From contig NZ_QBDT01000001.1 of the NCBI RefSeq assembly GCF_004124325.1, positions 5,394,001-5,458,000 on the forward strand: 64,000 nt of DNA, given 5' to 3'. Positions 53,791 through 61,722 of this stretch are shown here, piece after piece. A program made the position numbers and the translations under genes. The number at the start of each line of letters is the position of its first letter. Position 1 is the first letter of the stretch. The stretch is from Streptomyces sp. L2 (lineage in GTDB: Bacteria > Actinomycetota > Actinomycetes > Streptomycetales > Streptomycetaceae). Below the pieces are notes generated by a model that saw nothing but the letters and a program-made list of their open reading frames with translations, had not been told where the DNA came from and ran no database searches.

Positions 53791-55019
53791 GCGCCCGGCC
53801 CGGCGGTGCCGTAGGCCTGCGGCCGGGGCACGGGGTTCTCCACCGGGATCTCGACCACCGGGATCTCGGCGACGGGGATTTCGGCCACCGGCAGCGTCCG
53901 CCGGCCCGTGCGCAGGGCGACCGCGGTCATCGGCACCGCCAGCGCGAGCAGTCCGGCCGCCAGGACGGCGCCCATCCCGGCGAAGCCCGCCCGCGCGGCC
54001 AGCACGCTGCCGGTGAGCGGTCCGGCCGCCGTACCCAGCGAGGACGCCGAGCCGACCAGCACCGCCCAGCGGCCGCGCGGGTCCAGGGCGGAGGCGAGCC
54101 CGATGACGTACGACAGCACGACCGGGTAGAGCAGGTTCCAGGCGATCTCGCCGCCGGCGAAGGCCCGCAGGCCGGTCGCCGACGCGCTGAGCGCGATACA
54201 GCCCGCGATCAGGGCCGTACCGCCGCCGATGGGCACCGCCAGGCCCAGCCGGGGCCCGAGCGCGCCCGCGGCCACCACCCCGAGCAGTCCGGCACCCAGC
54301 GCGACGGCGAACACCACGCCGACCGTGACCTCGCTGAGGTGCGCCTGCGCGAGACCGATACGGCCGCTCACCCCCCACAGGGAGTTCTGCGCCAGCGACC
54401 AGCAGGTCATCGCGGTGGCCAGCAGCAGCCCGGCCCGCCGGTGGGGGAGCCGGCCCCGCTCGGCGAGCGTACGGACGGGCGCCGTACGGCCGTCGAGGCG
54501 GCCGGTGAACGGCCACACGGCGACCGCGGTGAGGGCGAGCGCGGCGAGGGGCAGGGCGTGGCCGGGGCCGAGGTGGGGGATCGTCAGATAGAGCGCCCCG
54601 GCGAGGGCGGAGACGCCGAGCAGGCCCAGGGTCGTGACCCGGTGGGGGTCCCGCTGAGCGGCGATACCGCCGGCGGCGACCGCCGTGACCGTGCCGGAGC
54701 CGAAGCCGCCGGCGACCGCGCCCGCGACGACGGCCGGCACCGCGCCGGAGAGGGCGGCGCCGCCGTAGCCGAGCACGGCGAGGAGGAGACCGAGGCGGGC
54801 GAGCCGGCGGGCGCCGATCCGCTCCACGCGGGAGGCCAGCAGGAAGCCCGCCGCCGCCGAACCCAGCAGCAGCGCACTGCCGACGGCGCCCGCCTGGGTG
54901 GCGGTCAGCGGCAGACCCCGGTCCAGTCTGCCGATGGTGGTCGGCAGCAGGTACGGCGCGAGGTAACCGGCCGTGAAGAGGGCGACGAGGGGCCACGGAG
55001 TGGCGCGAGAGGCGGGCAC
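53742..55019 (-). CDS. Major facilitator superfamily transporter
   Basis: A 425-residue transporter with about twelve transmembrane helices (first PLVALFTAGYLAPYLLP, last helices near AGMGAVLAAGLLALAVPMTAVAL read in parts). The loop between helices 2 and 3 reads RVERIGARRLARLG, a typical MFS A-motif position. The substrate is unknown. The cytoplasmic C-terminus carries a short repeat (PVAEIPVAEIPVVEIPVENP) before a Gly/Ala/Ser tail. I chose the GTG at 55019 with AGGA seven bases upstream; the frame extends 50 codons further with Pro/Arg-rich, non-family sequence. The last 49 bp overlap the adenine deaminase 3' end. Confidence 0.84.
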   Translation of the reverse strand: MPASRATPWPLVALFTAGYLAPYLLPTTIGRLDRGLPLTATQAGAVGSALLLGSAAAGFLLASRVERIGARRLARLGLLLAVLGYGGAALSGAVPAVVAGAVAGGFGSGTVTAVAAGGIAAQRDPHRVTTLGLLGVSALAGALYLTIPHLGPGHALPLAALALTAVAVWPFTGRLDGRTAPVRTLAERGRLPHRRAGLLLATAMTCWSLAQNSLWGVSGRIGLAQAHLSEVTVGVVFAVALGAGLLGVVAAGALGPRLGLAVPIGGGTALIAGCIALSASATGLRAFAGGEIAWNLLYPVVLSYVIGLASALDPRGRWAVLVGSASSLGTAAGPLTGSVLAARAGFAGMGAVLAAGLLALAVPMTAVALRTGRRTLPVAEIPVAEIPVVEIPVENPVPRPQAYGTAGPGAYEAGSANSYASTSAR

Positions 55020-55224
55020 GGGCGTTCCTGGGCAGGCTGAAGGGGGGGCGTCACGGCGGACGCGGCAGGAGGTGAGGTGCGACGGCCGTCGACGGACAGG
55101 CGGCGCGCGAGCAAGTTGTACCAAGCACGGAGTCCCGCGAAGAAGTCCGCCAGGAGTGATCTGGACCACTTTTTGTTTGGCGGTGGGGAGGCGGGGTATT
55201 CAGGCGCCTCATTTCGCGATCACG

Positions 55225-55291
55225 TTGACGTGGCGGGTTCGCGTACCTAATCTCTGTTCCCATACATAGACAAGTCTCATACATGGACAAG
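55225..55291 (+). promoter_or_regulatory. Promoter with direct-repeat operator before the glucarate genes
   Basis: TTGACG (55225-55230), a 17-bp spacer and TAATCT (55248-55253) make a near-consensus vegetative promoter. Just downstream, CATACATRGACAAG occurs twice (55261-55274 and 55278-55291, period 17 bp). A repeated site at the transcription start is a likely repressor operator. No regulator gene is adjacent. Confidence 0.68.
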
Positions 55292-55314
55292 CGTCATCAG
55301 GGGAGATGGTCAGG

Positions 55315-56286
55315 GTGAGCGGCGACTCCAGCCCGCGCGACAGTGGCGACCGCGGTCCGCGCGAGGTGGCGCGGCGGTTGCGCGAGGGCATGGCGCGGGG
55401 CGTGCTGTCCTTCCCGCTGACGGCGTTCCACGACGACGGCTCCCTCGACGCCGACGGGTTCAGGTCCCACGTGGCCGACCGGCTCGCGGCCGGTCCCGGC
55501 GCCCTCTTCCCGGCCTGCGGCACCGGCGAGTTCTTCTCGCTGGACGAGGACGAGTACCGGCGGGTCGTCACGGTCGCCGTCGAGGAGACGGCCGGCCGGG
55601 TGCCCGTCGTGGCCGGGACCGGGTACGGCTGGGCGCAGGCCGCCCGGTTCGCCCGCATCGCCGAGGAGGCCGGCGCCGACGCCCTCCTGGTCATGCCGCA
55701 CTACCTCGTCGCCGCCCCGCAGGACGGACTCGCCGCCCAACTGGAGCAGCTCGCCGCCCGCACCCGGCTGCCGATCGTCGCCTACCAGCGCGGACAGGTC
55801 GCCTACACCCCGGCCACCCTGCGGCGCATCGCGCGCGTGGAGAACGTCATCGGGCTCAAGGACGGCCACAGCGACCTCGACCGGCTCCAGCGGCTCACCC
55901 TCGCCGCGCCCGAGGACTTCCTGTTCTTCAACGGCGCCTCCACCGCCGAGATGCAGGCCCGCGCCTACGCCACCGTCGGCGTCCCCGCCTACTCCTCCGC
56001 CGTGCACGCCTTCGCCCCCGAGATCGCCGGCGCCTTCTTCACCGCCCTGCGGGACGCCGACCACGGCACCACCGACAAGCTCCTGCGCGACTTCTACATC
56101 CCCTTCGTCGAACTCCGCGACCGGGTACCGGGCTACGCCGTGTCCCTGGTCAAGGCGGCGGCCCGGCTGCGCGGGCAGCGCGTCGGACCCGTGCGTGCCC
56201 CGCTCACGGACCCCTCGCCCGCCGACCTCGCGGAGTTGCGCACCCTCCTCGCCGCCGGCCTCGACCTCGTGGGAGCCGCCCTGTGA
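55315..56286 (+). CDS. 5-dehydro-4-deoxyglucarate dehydratase (DHDPS superfamily)
   Basis: A 323-residue TIM-barrel lyase. After a charged N-terminus the barrel begins GVLSFPLTAFHDDGSLDADGF (read in parts), with PACGTGEFFSLDEDEY, VAGTGYGWAQAARFA, the tyrosine in IVAYQRGQVAYTP and the Schiff-base lysine in VIGLKDGHSDLDRL. The GTGEFFSL segment is typical of enzymes converting 5-dehydro-4-deoxyglucarate to 2,5-dioxopentanoate. The start is uncertain by three codons: GTG at 55315 has AGGGGAG about nine bases upstream, whereas an ATG at 55306 is too close to it. The stop overlaps the glucarate dehydratase start (GTGA). Confidence 0.88.
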   Translation: MSGDSSPRDSGDRGPREVARRLREGMARGVLSFPLTAFHDDGSLDADGFRSHVADRLAAGPGALFPACGTGEFFSLDEDEYRRVVTVAVEETAGRVPVVAGTGYGWAQAARFARIAEEAGADALLVMPHYLVAAPQDGLAAQLEQLAARTRLPIVAYQRGQVAYTPATLRRIARVENVIGLKDGHSDLDRLQRLTLAAPEDFLFFNGASTAEMQARAYATVGVPAYSSAVHAFAPEIAGAFFTALRDADHGTTDKLLRDFYIPFVELRDRVPGYAVSLVKAAARLRGQRVGPVRAPLTDPSPADLAELRTLLAAGLDLVGAAL

Positions 56287-57575
56287 ACCTCACCGTCACG
56301 GACGTGCGGCTGACGCCGATCCTGGTCGCCGACCCGCCGCTGCTCAACGCCCAGGGCGTGCACCAGCCCTACACGCCCCGGCTGATCGTGGAGGTCGAGA
56401 CCGCCGACGGCGTCACCGGGCTCGGCGAGACCTACGGCGACACGAAGTACCTGGAACTGGCGCGCCCCCTCGCCGAACGGCTCACCGGCCGCCCGGTCAC
56501 GGATGTGAACGCCCTCTTCGGTGCCGGACTCGCCGGCGTCGCCGTCGACGCGACCCGGGTCGCCGCCGAGGTCGACGCCGGCGGGCTGCGGGGCGCGCAG
56601 ACCGCCGACAAGCTGCGCCTGTCGGTGCTCTCCGCCTTCGAGGTGGCCTGTCTGGACGCCCAGGGCAAGGCGTTCGGCGTGCCCGTGCACGCCCTGCTCG
56701 GCGGCAAGGTCCGCGACTCGGTCGAGTACAGCGCCTACCTGTTCTACAAATGGGCCGCCCATCCGGCGGGCGTGACCGCCGAACCCGACGACTGGGGCGC
56801 CGCGCTCGACCCCGCCGGAGTCGTCGCGCAGGCACGGGCGTTCACCGAGCGGTACGGATTCCGGTCCTTCAAGCTCAAGGGCGGCGTGTTCCCGCCCGAC
56901 GAGGAGATCGCCGCCGTCCGCGCCCTCGCCGAGGCCTTCCCCGGACACCCCCTCCGGCTCGACCCCAACGGGGCCTGGTCGGTCGAGACCTCGCTGAAGG
57001 TGGCGGAGGAACTCGGCGACGTCCTCGAATACCTGGAGGACCCCACCCTCGGCACCCCGGCCATGGCCGAAGTGGCGGCGAGGACGGACCTCCCGCTCGC
57101 CACCAACATGTGCGTGACCGCCTTCGGTGAGATCCGGGAGGCGTTCACCCGCGACGCCGTGCAGGTGGTGCTCAGCGACCACCACTACTGGGGCGGCCTG
57201 CGCACCACCCGTCACCTCGCCGCGCTGTGCGACGCCTTCGGCGTCGGGGTGTCCATGCACTCCAACACCCACCTCGGGATCAGCCTCGCCGCCATGACCC
57301 ACGTGGCGGCCACCGTCCCCAACCTGCACCACGCCTGCGACTCCCACTACCCCTGGCAGTCCGAGGACGTCCTCACCGAGCGCCTCGCCTTCACCGACGG
57401 CCGCGTCACCGTCTCCGACGCACCCGGCCTCGGCGTCGCACTCGACCGGGAGAAGCTGGACCGGCTGCACCGCCGCTGGGCCGAGGACGACGGCGCCCTG
57501 CGCGACCGGGACGACGCGGCGGCGATGCGGGCGGCCGAGCCGGAATGGCGGACACCGGTGATGCCGCGCTGGTAG
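56283..57575 (+). CDS. gudD: Glucarate dehydratase (enolase superfamily)
   Basis: A 430-residue enolase-superfamily enzyme converting D-glucarate to 5-dehydro-4-deoxyglucarate, the substrate of the gene just upstream. The N-terminal capping domain reads VRLTPILVADPPLLN and GLGETYGDTKYL. The barrel has the KxK base (FKLKGGVF), the metal ligands in LDPNGAWS, LEDPTLG and TNMCVT, and the His-Asp dyad regions SDHHYWGG and SMHSNTHLG. The GTG start overlaps the preceding stop by four bases. Together the two genes take glucarate to 2,5-dioxopentanoate, which feeds 2-oxoglutarate. Confidence 0.93.
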   Translation: MNLTVTDVRLTPILVADPPLLNAQGVHQPYTPRLIVEVETADGVTGLGETYGDTKYLELARPLAERLTGRPVTDVNALFGAGLAGVAVDATRVAAEVDAGGLRGAQTADKLRLSVLSAFEVACLDAQGKAFGVPVHALLGGKVRDSVEYSAYLFYKWAAHPAGVTAEPDDWGAALDPAGVVAQARAFTERYGFRSFKLKGGVFPPDEEIAAVRALAEAFPGHPLRLDPNGAWSVETSLKVAEELGDVLEYLEDPTLGTPAMAEVAARTDLPLATNMCVTAFGEIREAFTRDAVQVVLSDHHYWGGLRTTRHLAALCDAFGVGVSMHSNTHLGISLAAMTHVAATVPNLHHACDSHYPWQSEDVLTERLAFTDGRVTVSDAPGLGVALDREKLDRLHRRWAEDDGALRDRDDAAAMRAAEPEWRTPVMPRW

Positions 57576-57641
57576 ACGGCCTTGTCAGGGGCGCGATCTG
57601 GTGCACACTGGCCAGATCCGCACCATGCCAGGGAGCGCACC

Positions 57642-58787
57642 GTGACCACGCCGTCCCGTCCGTCCACCGGAGAGGAACCCGAGCACCTCACGCAGGCGGC
57701 GCGCGGCCGGACCGGGGTCGACCCGCTCGCCGCCCGCCGCACACCCGGCGACCCGCCCTGGGACGTCTACCTCACGGGCACCGTCTTCCTCGACATCATC
57801 TTCACCGGCCTGGACTCGGCGCCCGTCCGCGGCACCGAGTCCTGGGCCCGGGGCATGGGCTCCAGCCCCGGCGGGGTCGCCAACATGGCCGCCGCGCTCG
57901 CCCGGCTCGGCCTGCGCACCTCCCTCGCGGCGGCCTTCGGTGACGACCACTACGGCGAGTACTGCTGGGACGCCCTCGAACAGGGCGAGGGCATCGACCT
58001 CTCCGCCTCCCGCACGGTCCCCGGCTGGCACTCCCCGGTCACCGTCTCCATGGCCTACGAGGGCGAGCGGACGATGGTCTCCCACGGCCACGAACCGCCC
58101 CCGGAGGAACCCGCGCCGGACTGCCCGCCCCGCGCCGTCGCCGCCGTCGCCTCCCTCACCCCGGGCCGCGGCGCGCCCTGGGTCGCCCAGGCCGCCCGCC
58201 GGGGCACCCGCATCTTCGCCGACGTCGGCTGGGACGACACCGGTGCCTGGGACCTGGCCGGCCTCACCGACCTGCGGCACTGCGAGGCGTTCCTGCCCAA
58301 CGCCGAGGAGGCGATGCGCTACACCCGCTCCGACTGCCCCCGCGCCGCCGCCCGCGCCCTGACCCGGCACGTCCCGGTGGCCGTCGTCACCCTGGGCGCC
58401 GACGGCGCGTACGCGGTGGACCGGCGCACCGGGGAGGACGCCGAAGTGCCCGCCATCGCCGTGGAGGCCCTGGACCCGACCGGCGCCGGCGACGTCTTCG
58501 TGGCCGGCTTCGTCACCGGCAGCCTCGCCGGCTGGCCCCTCGCCGACCGGCTGGCCTTCGCCGGCCTCACCGCCGCCCTGTCCGTCCAGGAGTTCGGCGG
58601 CTCCCTCTCCGCCCCCGGGTGGGCCGAGATCGGCGCCTGGTGGCGCGAGGTCCAGTCCGTCGACGCCCAGGACCCGGCCGCCCTGGACCGGTACGCGTTC
58701 CTCGAACACCTGATGCCCGAGGAACCGGTCCGCCCCTGGCCCCTGCGCCGCGCGGTCCCGACGATCGGCTTCCGGCACGCGCCCTGA
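57642..58787 (+). CDS. PfkB family carbohydrate kinase
   Basis: A 381-residue ribokinase-like sugar kinase. The N-terminal motif GSSPGGVANMAAALARLG and the C-terminal signature DPTGAGDVFVAGFVTG, with the catalytic aspartate in GAGD, are clear. VTLGADGAYAV is the anion-hole strand. The first 50 residues are a polar extension. The sugar is not evident from sequence; being 66 bp after the glucarate genes suggests a hexonate or keto-sugar substrate. The GTG start has AGGGAG six bases upstream. The last 40 residues (LDRYAFLEHLMPEEPVRPWP) are not part of the fold. Confidence 0.87.
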   Translation: MTTPSRPSTGEEPEHLTQAARGRTGVDPLAARRTPGDPPWDVYLTGTVFLDIIFTGLDSAPVRGTESWARGMGSSPGGVANMAAALARLGLRTSLAAAFGDDHYGEYCWDALEQGEGIDLSASRTVPGWHSPVTVSMAYEGERTMVSHGHEPPPEEPAPDCPPRAVAAVASLTPGRGAPWVAQAARRGTRIFADVGWDDTGAWDLAGLTDLRHCEAFLPNAEEAMRYTRSDCPRAAARALTRHVPVAVVTLGADGAYAVDRRTGEDAEVPAIAVEALDPTGAGDVFVAGFVTGSLAGWPLADRLAFAGLTAALSVQEFGGSLSAPGWAEIGAWWREVQSVDAQDPAALDRYAFLEHLMPEEPVRPWPLRRAVPTIGFRHAP

Positions 58788-58898
58788 ACCGTGCTGTCGC
58801 TGACGGCATCCTGCCGAGCCTTGCTTCTGGGCCGACGAGTTGCGCAGCCGTCCCAGTGCCTTCGGTCTGCCGAGTCAGGGATTTGGTGGGCGGGATTC

Positions 58899-59252
58899 TC
58901 AGCCGGCGCTGACCGTCACCCGGACCGTGCCGTCGGGCCCGGCCAGCAGCACCGGCGTCGCGGCGCCTCCCAGGTCCGCCACGGCGGCCCGGTCCTCGGC
59001 GGCGACCTCCGCCGCCTCGCTGACCACCGCGGCCGCCTCCAGCGACTTCGCGCCCGACGCCACCGCCATGGCGACGGCCGTACGCAGCGCGCTCAGCTCC
59101 AGCGAGGCGAGCGAGACCGACCCCGCGACATACGTCCGCCCGGTCTCGTCCCGTACGGCCGCCCCCTCGGGCACACCGTTGCGGGCCCGCGCGGAACGGG
59201 CCAGGGTGACGATCTTGCGGTCCTCGGGGTCAAGCGCGCTGCTCTCGGTCAT
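58899..59252 (-). CDS. Cytidine-deaminase-like protein lacking zinc ligands
   Basis: A 117-residue protein with the general order of a cytidine deaminase domain (DRKIVTLARSARARNGVPEGAAVRDETGRTYVAGSV read in parts, then LSALRTAVAMAVASGAKSLEAAAVV). The catalytic motifs HAE and PCxxC are absent: where HAE is expected the protein reads ELSALRT, and there is no cysteine at all. It is therefore unlikely to deaminate cytidine. In actinobacteria such a gene often lies near era, ybeY and a CBS/CorC gene; here the CorC gene is 4 kb away with accessory genes between. Confidence 0.78.
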   Translation of the reverse strand: MTESSALDPEDRKIVTLARSARARNGVPEGAAVRDETGRTYVAGSVSLASLELSALRTAVAMAVASGAKSLEAAAVVSEAAEVAAEDRAAVADLGGAATPVLLAGPDGTVRVTVSAG

Positions 59253-59280
59253 GGACAGAGCATACGAAGCCCGGACGCCC

Positions 59281-60156
59281 TCACCCAGCCACGGGGTACA
59301 TCGTGCCGCGCCTGCCCTCCGGAGAGGCGAGCCACTCCAGCTTCGCGGCGGTGTTCGCCTCCTCCAGCGGCGTGTGCAGCACGATCGACAGGTCGGGCCG
59401 CGCCGGCACCTTCATCGCCGTGGACTCCACGACCAGCAGCCCGACCACCGGATGGTCCAGCTCCTTGCGCACCTGCCCCTGGTCCTCGATGTCCCGCTCG
59501 GCCCACAGCGCCACGAACTCGGGGCTCGCTGCGCTCAGCTCGTCCAGCACCGCCTGGTAGCCGTCGTCCTCCGGGCGCGCCGCCGTGGCCGCCCGGAACT
59601 GCGCGACGACCGTGCGCGCGTTCCGCTCCCAGCTCTTGCTCCGCGACCGGTACAGCGGGTCGGTGAAGAAGTCGACGAGGCAGTTCTGCGTGATGCCGGG
59701 CCGCATGCCGAGCACCAGCGCGGCCGCGTCGTTGTACATCACGCAGTTGTAGTACGCGTCCATGATGTGCGCCGGGTACGGCATCCAGGTGTCGATCAGG
59801 CGCCGCAGCCCCTCGCTCATGTCCCGCTTCCCGGGCGCCACTTCGGGCGCGGGCGGGTTGAGGCCGGCCAGCACGTACAGATGCCGGCGCTCGGCGTCGC
59901 TGAGCCGCAGCACGCGGGCCACCGAGTCCAGGACCTGCGGGGAGACGGAGATGTCCCGCCCCTGCTCCAGCCACTGGTACCAGGAGGCGCCTACCCCGGC
60001 GAGCACGGCGACCTCCTCACGCCGCAGGCCGGGCGTGCGGCGCCGGGCCCCGCCGCTCGGCAGCCCCGCCTCCTCCGGGCTCACCCGGGCCCGCCGGCTC
60101 ATCAGGAACTCCCTCAGCTCCCGCAGCCGGCGGCTCTTCAGCTCGTCCTGAGCCAC
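59281..60156 (-). CDS. XRE-type regulator with MmyB-like ligand-binding domain
   Basis: A 291-residue transcription regulator. Residues about 9-95 form a helix-turn-helix of the XRE/HTH_31 type (LREFLMSRRARVSPEEAGLP, RRTPGLRREEVAVLAGVGASWYQWLEQGR read in parts, VLRLSDAERRHLYVLAG). The rest matches the MmyB-like ligand-binding domain (YYNCVMYNDAAALVLG, CLVDFFTDPLYR, FVALWAERDIEDQG). The GTG start has GGGGGAG seven bases upstream. It is divergent from the MFS gene at 60247 with 90 bp between, which carries a palindrome (60180-60193); regulation of that transporter is the natural inference. Confidence 0.9.
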   Translation of the reverse strand: MAQDELKSRRLRELREFLMSRRARVSPEEAGLPSGGARRRTPGLRREEVAVLAGVGASWYQWLEQGRDISVSPQVLDSVARVLRLSDAERRHLYVLAGLNPPAPEVAPGKRDMSEGLRRLIDTWMPYPAHIMDAYYNCVMYNDAAALVLGMRPGITQNCLVDFFTDPLYRSRSKSWERNARTVVAQFRAATAARPEDDGYQAVLDELSAASPEFVALWAERDIEDQGQVRKELDHPVVGLLVVESTAMKVPARPDLSIVLHTPLEEANTAAKLEWLASPEGRRGTMYPVAG

Positions 60157-60179
60157 GTGACCGCTCCCCCCGTCGTGTC

Positions 60180-60193
60180 TGGTGGTGCCACCA
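60180..60193. promoter_or_regulatory. Candidate operator between the XRE regulator and MFS gene
   Basis: TGGTGGTGCCACCA is a perfect inverted repeat (TGGTGG-TG-CCACCA) 24 bp before the regulator start and 54 bp before the transporter start, where a divergent regulator would bind. Confidence 0.5.
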
Positions 60194-60246
60194 CCACCAT
60201 AAGTTCCGACTCCCCACCATTGTTCCGGGCGCCGGATGCTCTTGCC

Positions 60247-61704
60247 ATGGCGATCGACACCTCCACCCGGCCCACCACCGTCCCCGACGTCCAACCGCTC
60301 GACGACCCCAGGCTGTCGACGCGTGACAAGCTCGTCCTCTTCGTCCTGTGCGCGGCCCAGTTCATGGTCGCGCTGGACTTCTCCGTCCTGAACGTGGCCC
60401 TGCCCGACCTCGGTTCGGACCTCGGCATGAGCCGGTCCGCGCTGCAGTGGGCGGTCACCGCGTTCGCACTGCCCTCCGGCGGCTTCCTGCTGCTGTTCGG
60501 CCGGATCGGCGACCTGTACGGCCGCCGCAGGCTGTTCCTGGCCGGACTCGCCCTGTTCGGCGCCGCCTCGCTGCTGTCCACGCTGGCCTGGGACCCGGCG
60601 TCCTTCCTCACCGGCCGCGCGCTGCAGGGTCTGGGCGCGGCGGCGATCGTGCCGACCGGCATGTCCCTGCTGACCACCACCTTCCCGGAGGGCCCGGCCC
60701 GCGACCGCGCCCTCGGCATCTCGGGCACCCTGCTGTCGCTGGGCTTCACCGTCGGCATGGTCGCGGGCGGCGTCCTGACCGACGCGCTCGGCTGGCGCTC
60801 CACGATGGCGCTGCTGTCGCTGTTCGCGCTGATCGTGCTGCCGCTGGCCCCCGGTCTGCTGCCCGAGTCCCTCCCCCATAGCCTTAAGGGCATGGGAGGT
60901 GCCCCCATCCCGGAGCGCCCCCGCCTGGACGTGCCCGGAGCCGTCGCCGTCACCGGCGGCCTGCTCGCCCTGATCTACGCCCTGTCCACCGCCGCCGACC
61001 ACGGCTTCGGCCGCGCCGACGTCATCACCACGCTGCTCGCCGGCCTCGCCCTGCTCGCCGTGTTCACCGTCGTCGAGTCCCGCTCGGCCGCTCCCCTGGT
61101 CTCGCTGCCGATGCTGCGCCGCCGCACGGTCGCGTGGGGCAACCTGGGCGGTCTGGTCACCTTCTCGATGATGTCGACGGTCGTCTTCGTCCTGACCCTG
61201 TACCTCCAGGAGACCCTGCGCCTGTCCGCCTTCGAGACCGGCCTGGTCTTCGGCGTCCAGGGTGTGCTGTCGGCCGTCGCCGGCACCCTCGCGCCGAAGG
61301 TCATCGGCCGCTTCGGCGCCCGCCGCACCCTGGTCGGCTCGCTGACCGGCCAGGGCGCGCTGATCGCGAGCCTGCTCCTGCTGAACGCCCACACCTGGTC
61401 GGTGTGGGTCGCCGTGGCCGGGGTGTCCCTGGCGAGCATGTGCCACCTGGGCGCGATCATCTCGTACGGCCTCACCGTCACCTCGGGTGTCCCGGACGAG
61501 GAGCAGGGCCTGGCCACCGGCCTGGTCACCTCCACGCAGCAGGTCGGCATCACCGTCGGCATCCCGCTGCTGGGCGTGCTGGCGACGACCTCCGACGACC
61601 TGCTGGCCGGCGTCCACACCGTCCTCGCCCTGGACGCGGCGATCGTCCTCGCCGCCGCCGTCCTGGTCGGCCTGGGCCTGCGCCGGAACGGGAGCCGGTC
61701 CTGA
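60247..61704 (+). CDS. MFS drug:H+ antiporter (DHA2/EmrB-like, 14 helices)
   Basis: A 485-residue transporter. Family motifs are the first helix VLCAAQFMVALDFSVLNVALPDLG (read in parts), LFGRIGDLYGRRRLFLAG (motif A), GRALQGLGAAAIVPTG (motif B) and GFTVGMVAGGVLTDALGWR (motif C, antiporters). Fourteen hydrophobic helices can be counted. The central cytoplasmic loop (about 207-222) contains the extra residues SLPHSLKGMGGAPIP that look like an in-frame insertion (see separate entry). The GATGCT box lies six bases before the ATG. A divergent XRE regulator adjoins. Confidence 0.9.
   Translation: MAIDTSTRPTTVPDVQPLDDPRLSTRDKLVLFVLCAAQFMVALDFSVLNVALPDLGSDLGMSRSALQWAVTAFALPSGGFLLLFGRIGDLYGRRRLFLAGLALFGAASLLSTLAWDPASFLTGRALQGLGAAAIVPTGMSLLTTTFPEGPARDRALGISGTLLSLGFTVGMVAGGVLTDALGWRSTMALLSLFALIVLPLAPGLLPESLPHSLKGMGGAPIPERPRLDVPGAVAVTGGLLALIYALSTAADHGFGRADVITTLLAGLALLAVFTVVESRSAAPLVSLPMLRRRTVAWGNLGGLVTFSMMSTVVFVLTLYLQETLRLSAFETGLVFGVQGVLSAVAGTLAPKVIGRFGARRTLVGSLTGQGALIASLLLLNAHTWSVWVAVAGVSLASMCHLGAIISYGLTVTSGVPDEEQGLATGLVTSTQQVGITVGIPLLGVLATTSDDLLAGVHTVLALDAAIVLAAAVLVGLGLRRNGSRS
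60869..60910 (+). repeat. Short palindromic element inserted in the MFS coding sequence
   Basis: About 42 bp containing CTCCCCCATAGCC, TTAAG and GGGCATGGGAGG form an imperfect hairpin (CCTCCC/GGGAGG outer stem, CAT/ATG and GCC/GGC inner) followed by TGCCCCCAT. It encodes about 14 residues in the large cytoplasmic loop of the transporter, and keeps the frame. TTAAG and ATAG are out of character for the surrounding GC-rich codons. Similar short elements are common between genes in Streptomyces, to my recollection. Confidence 0.6.
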
Positions 61705-61722
61705 ACAGCCCCCGGCCCTCGC

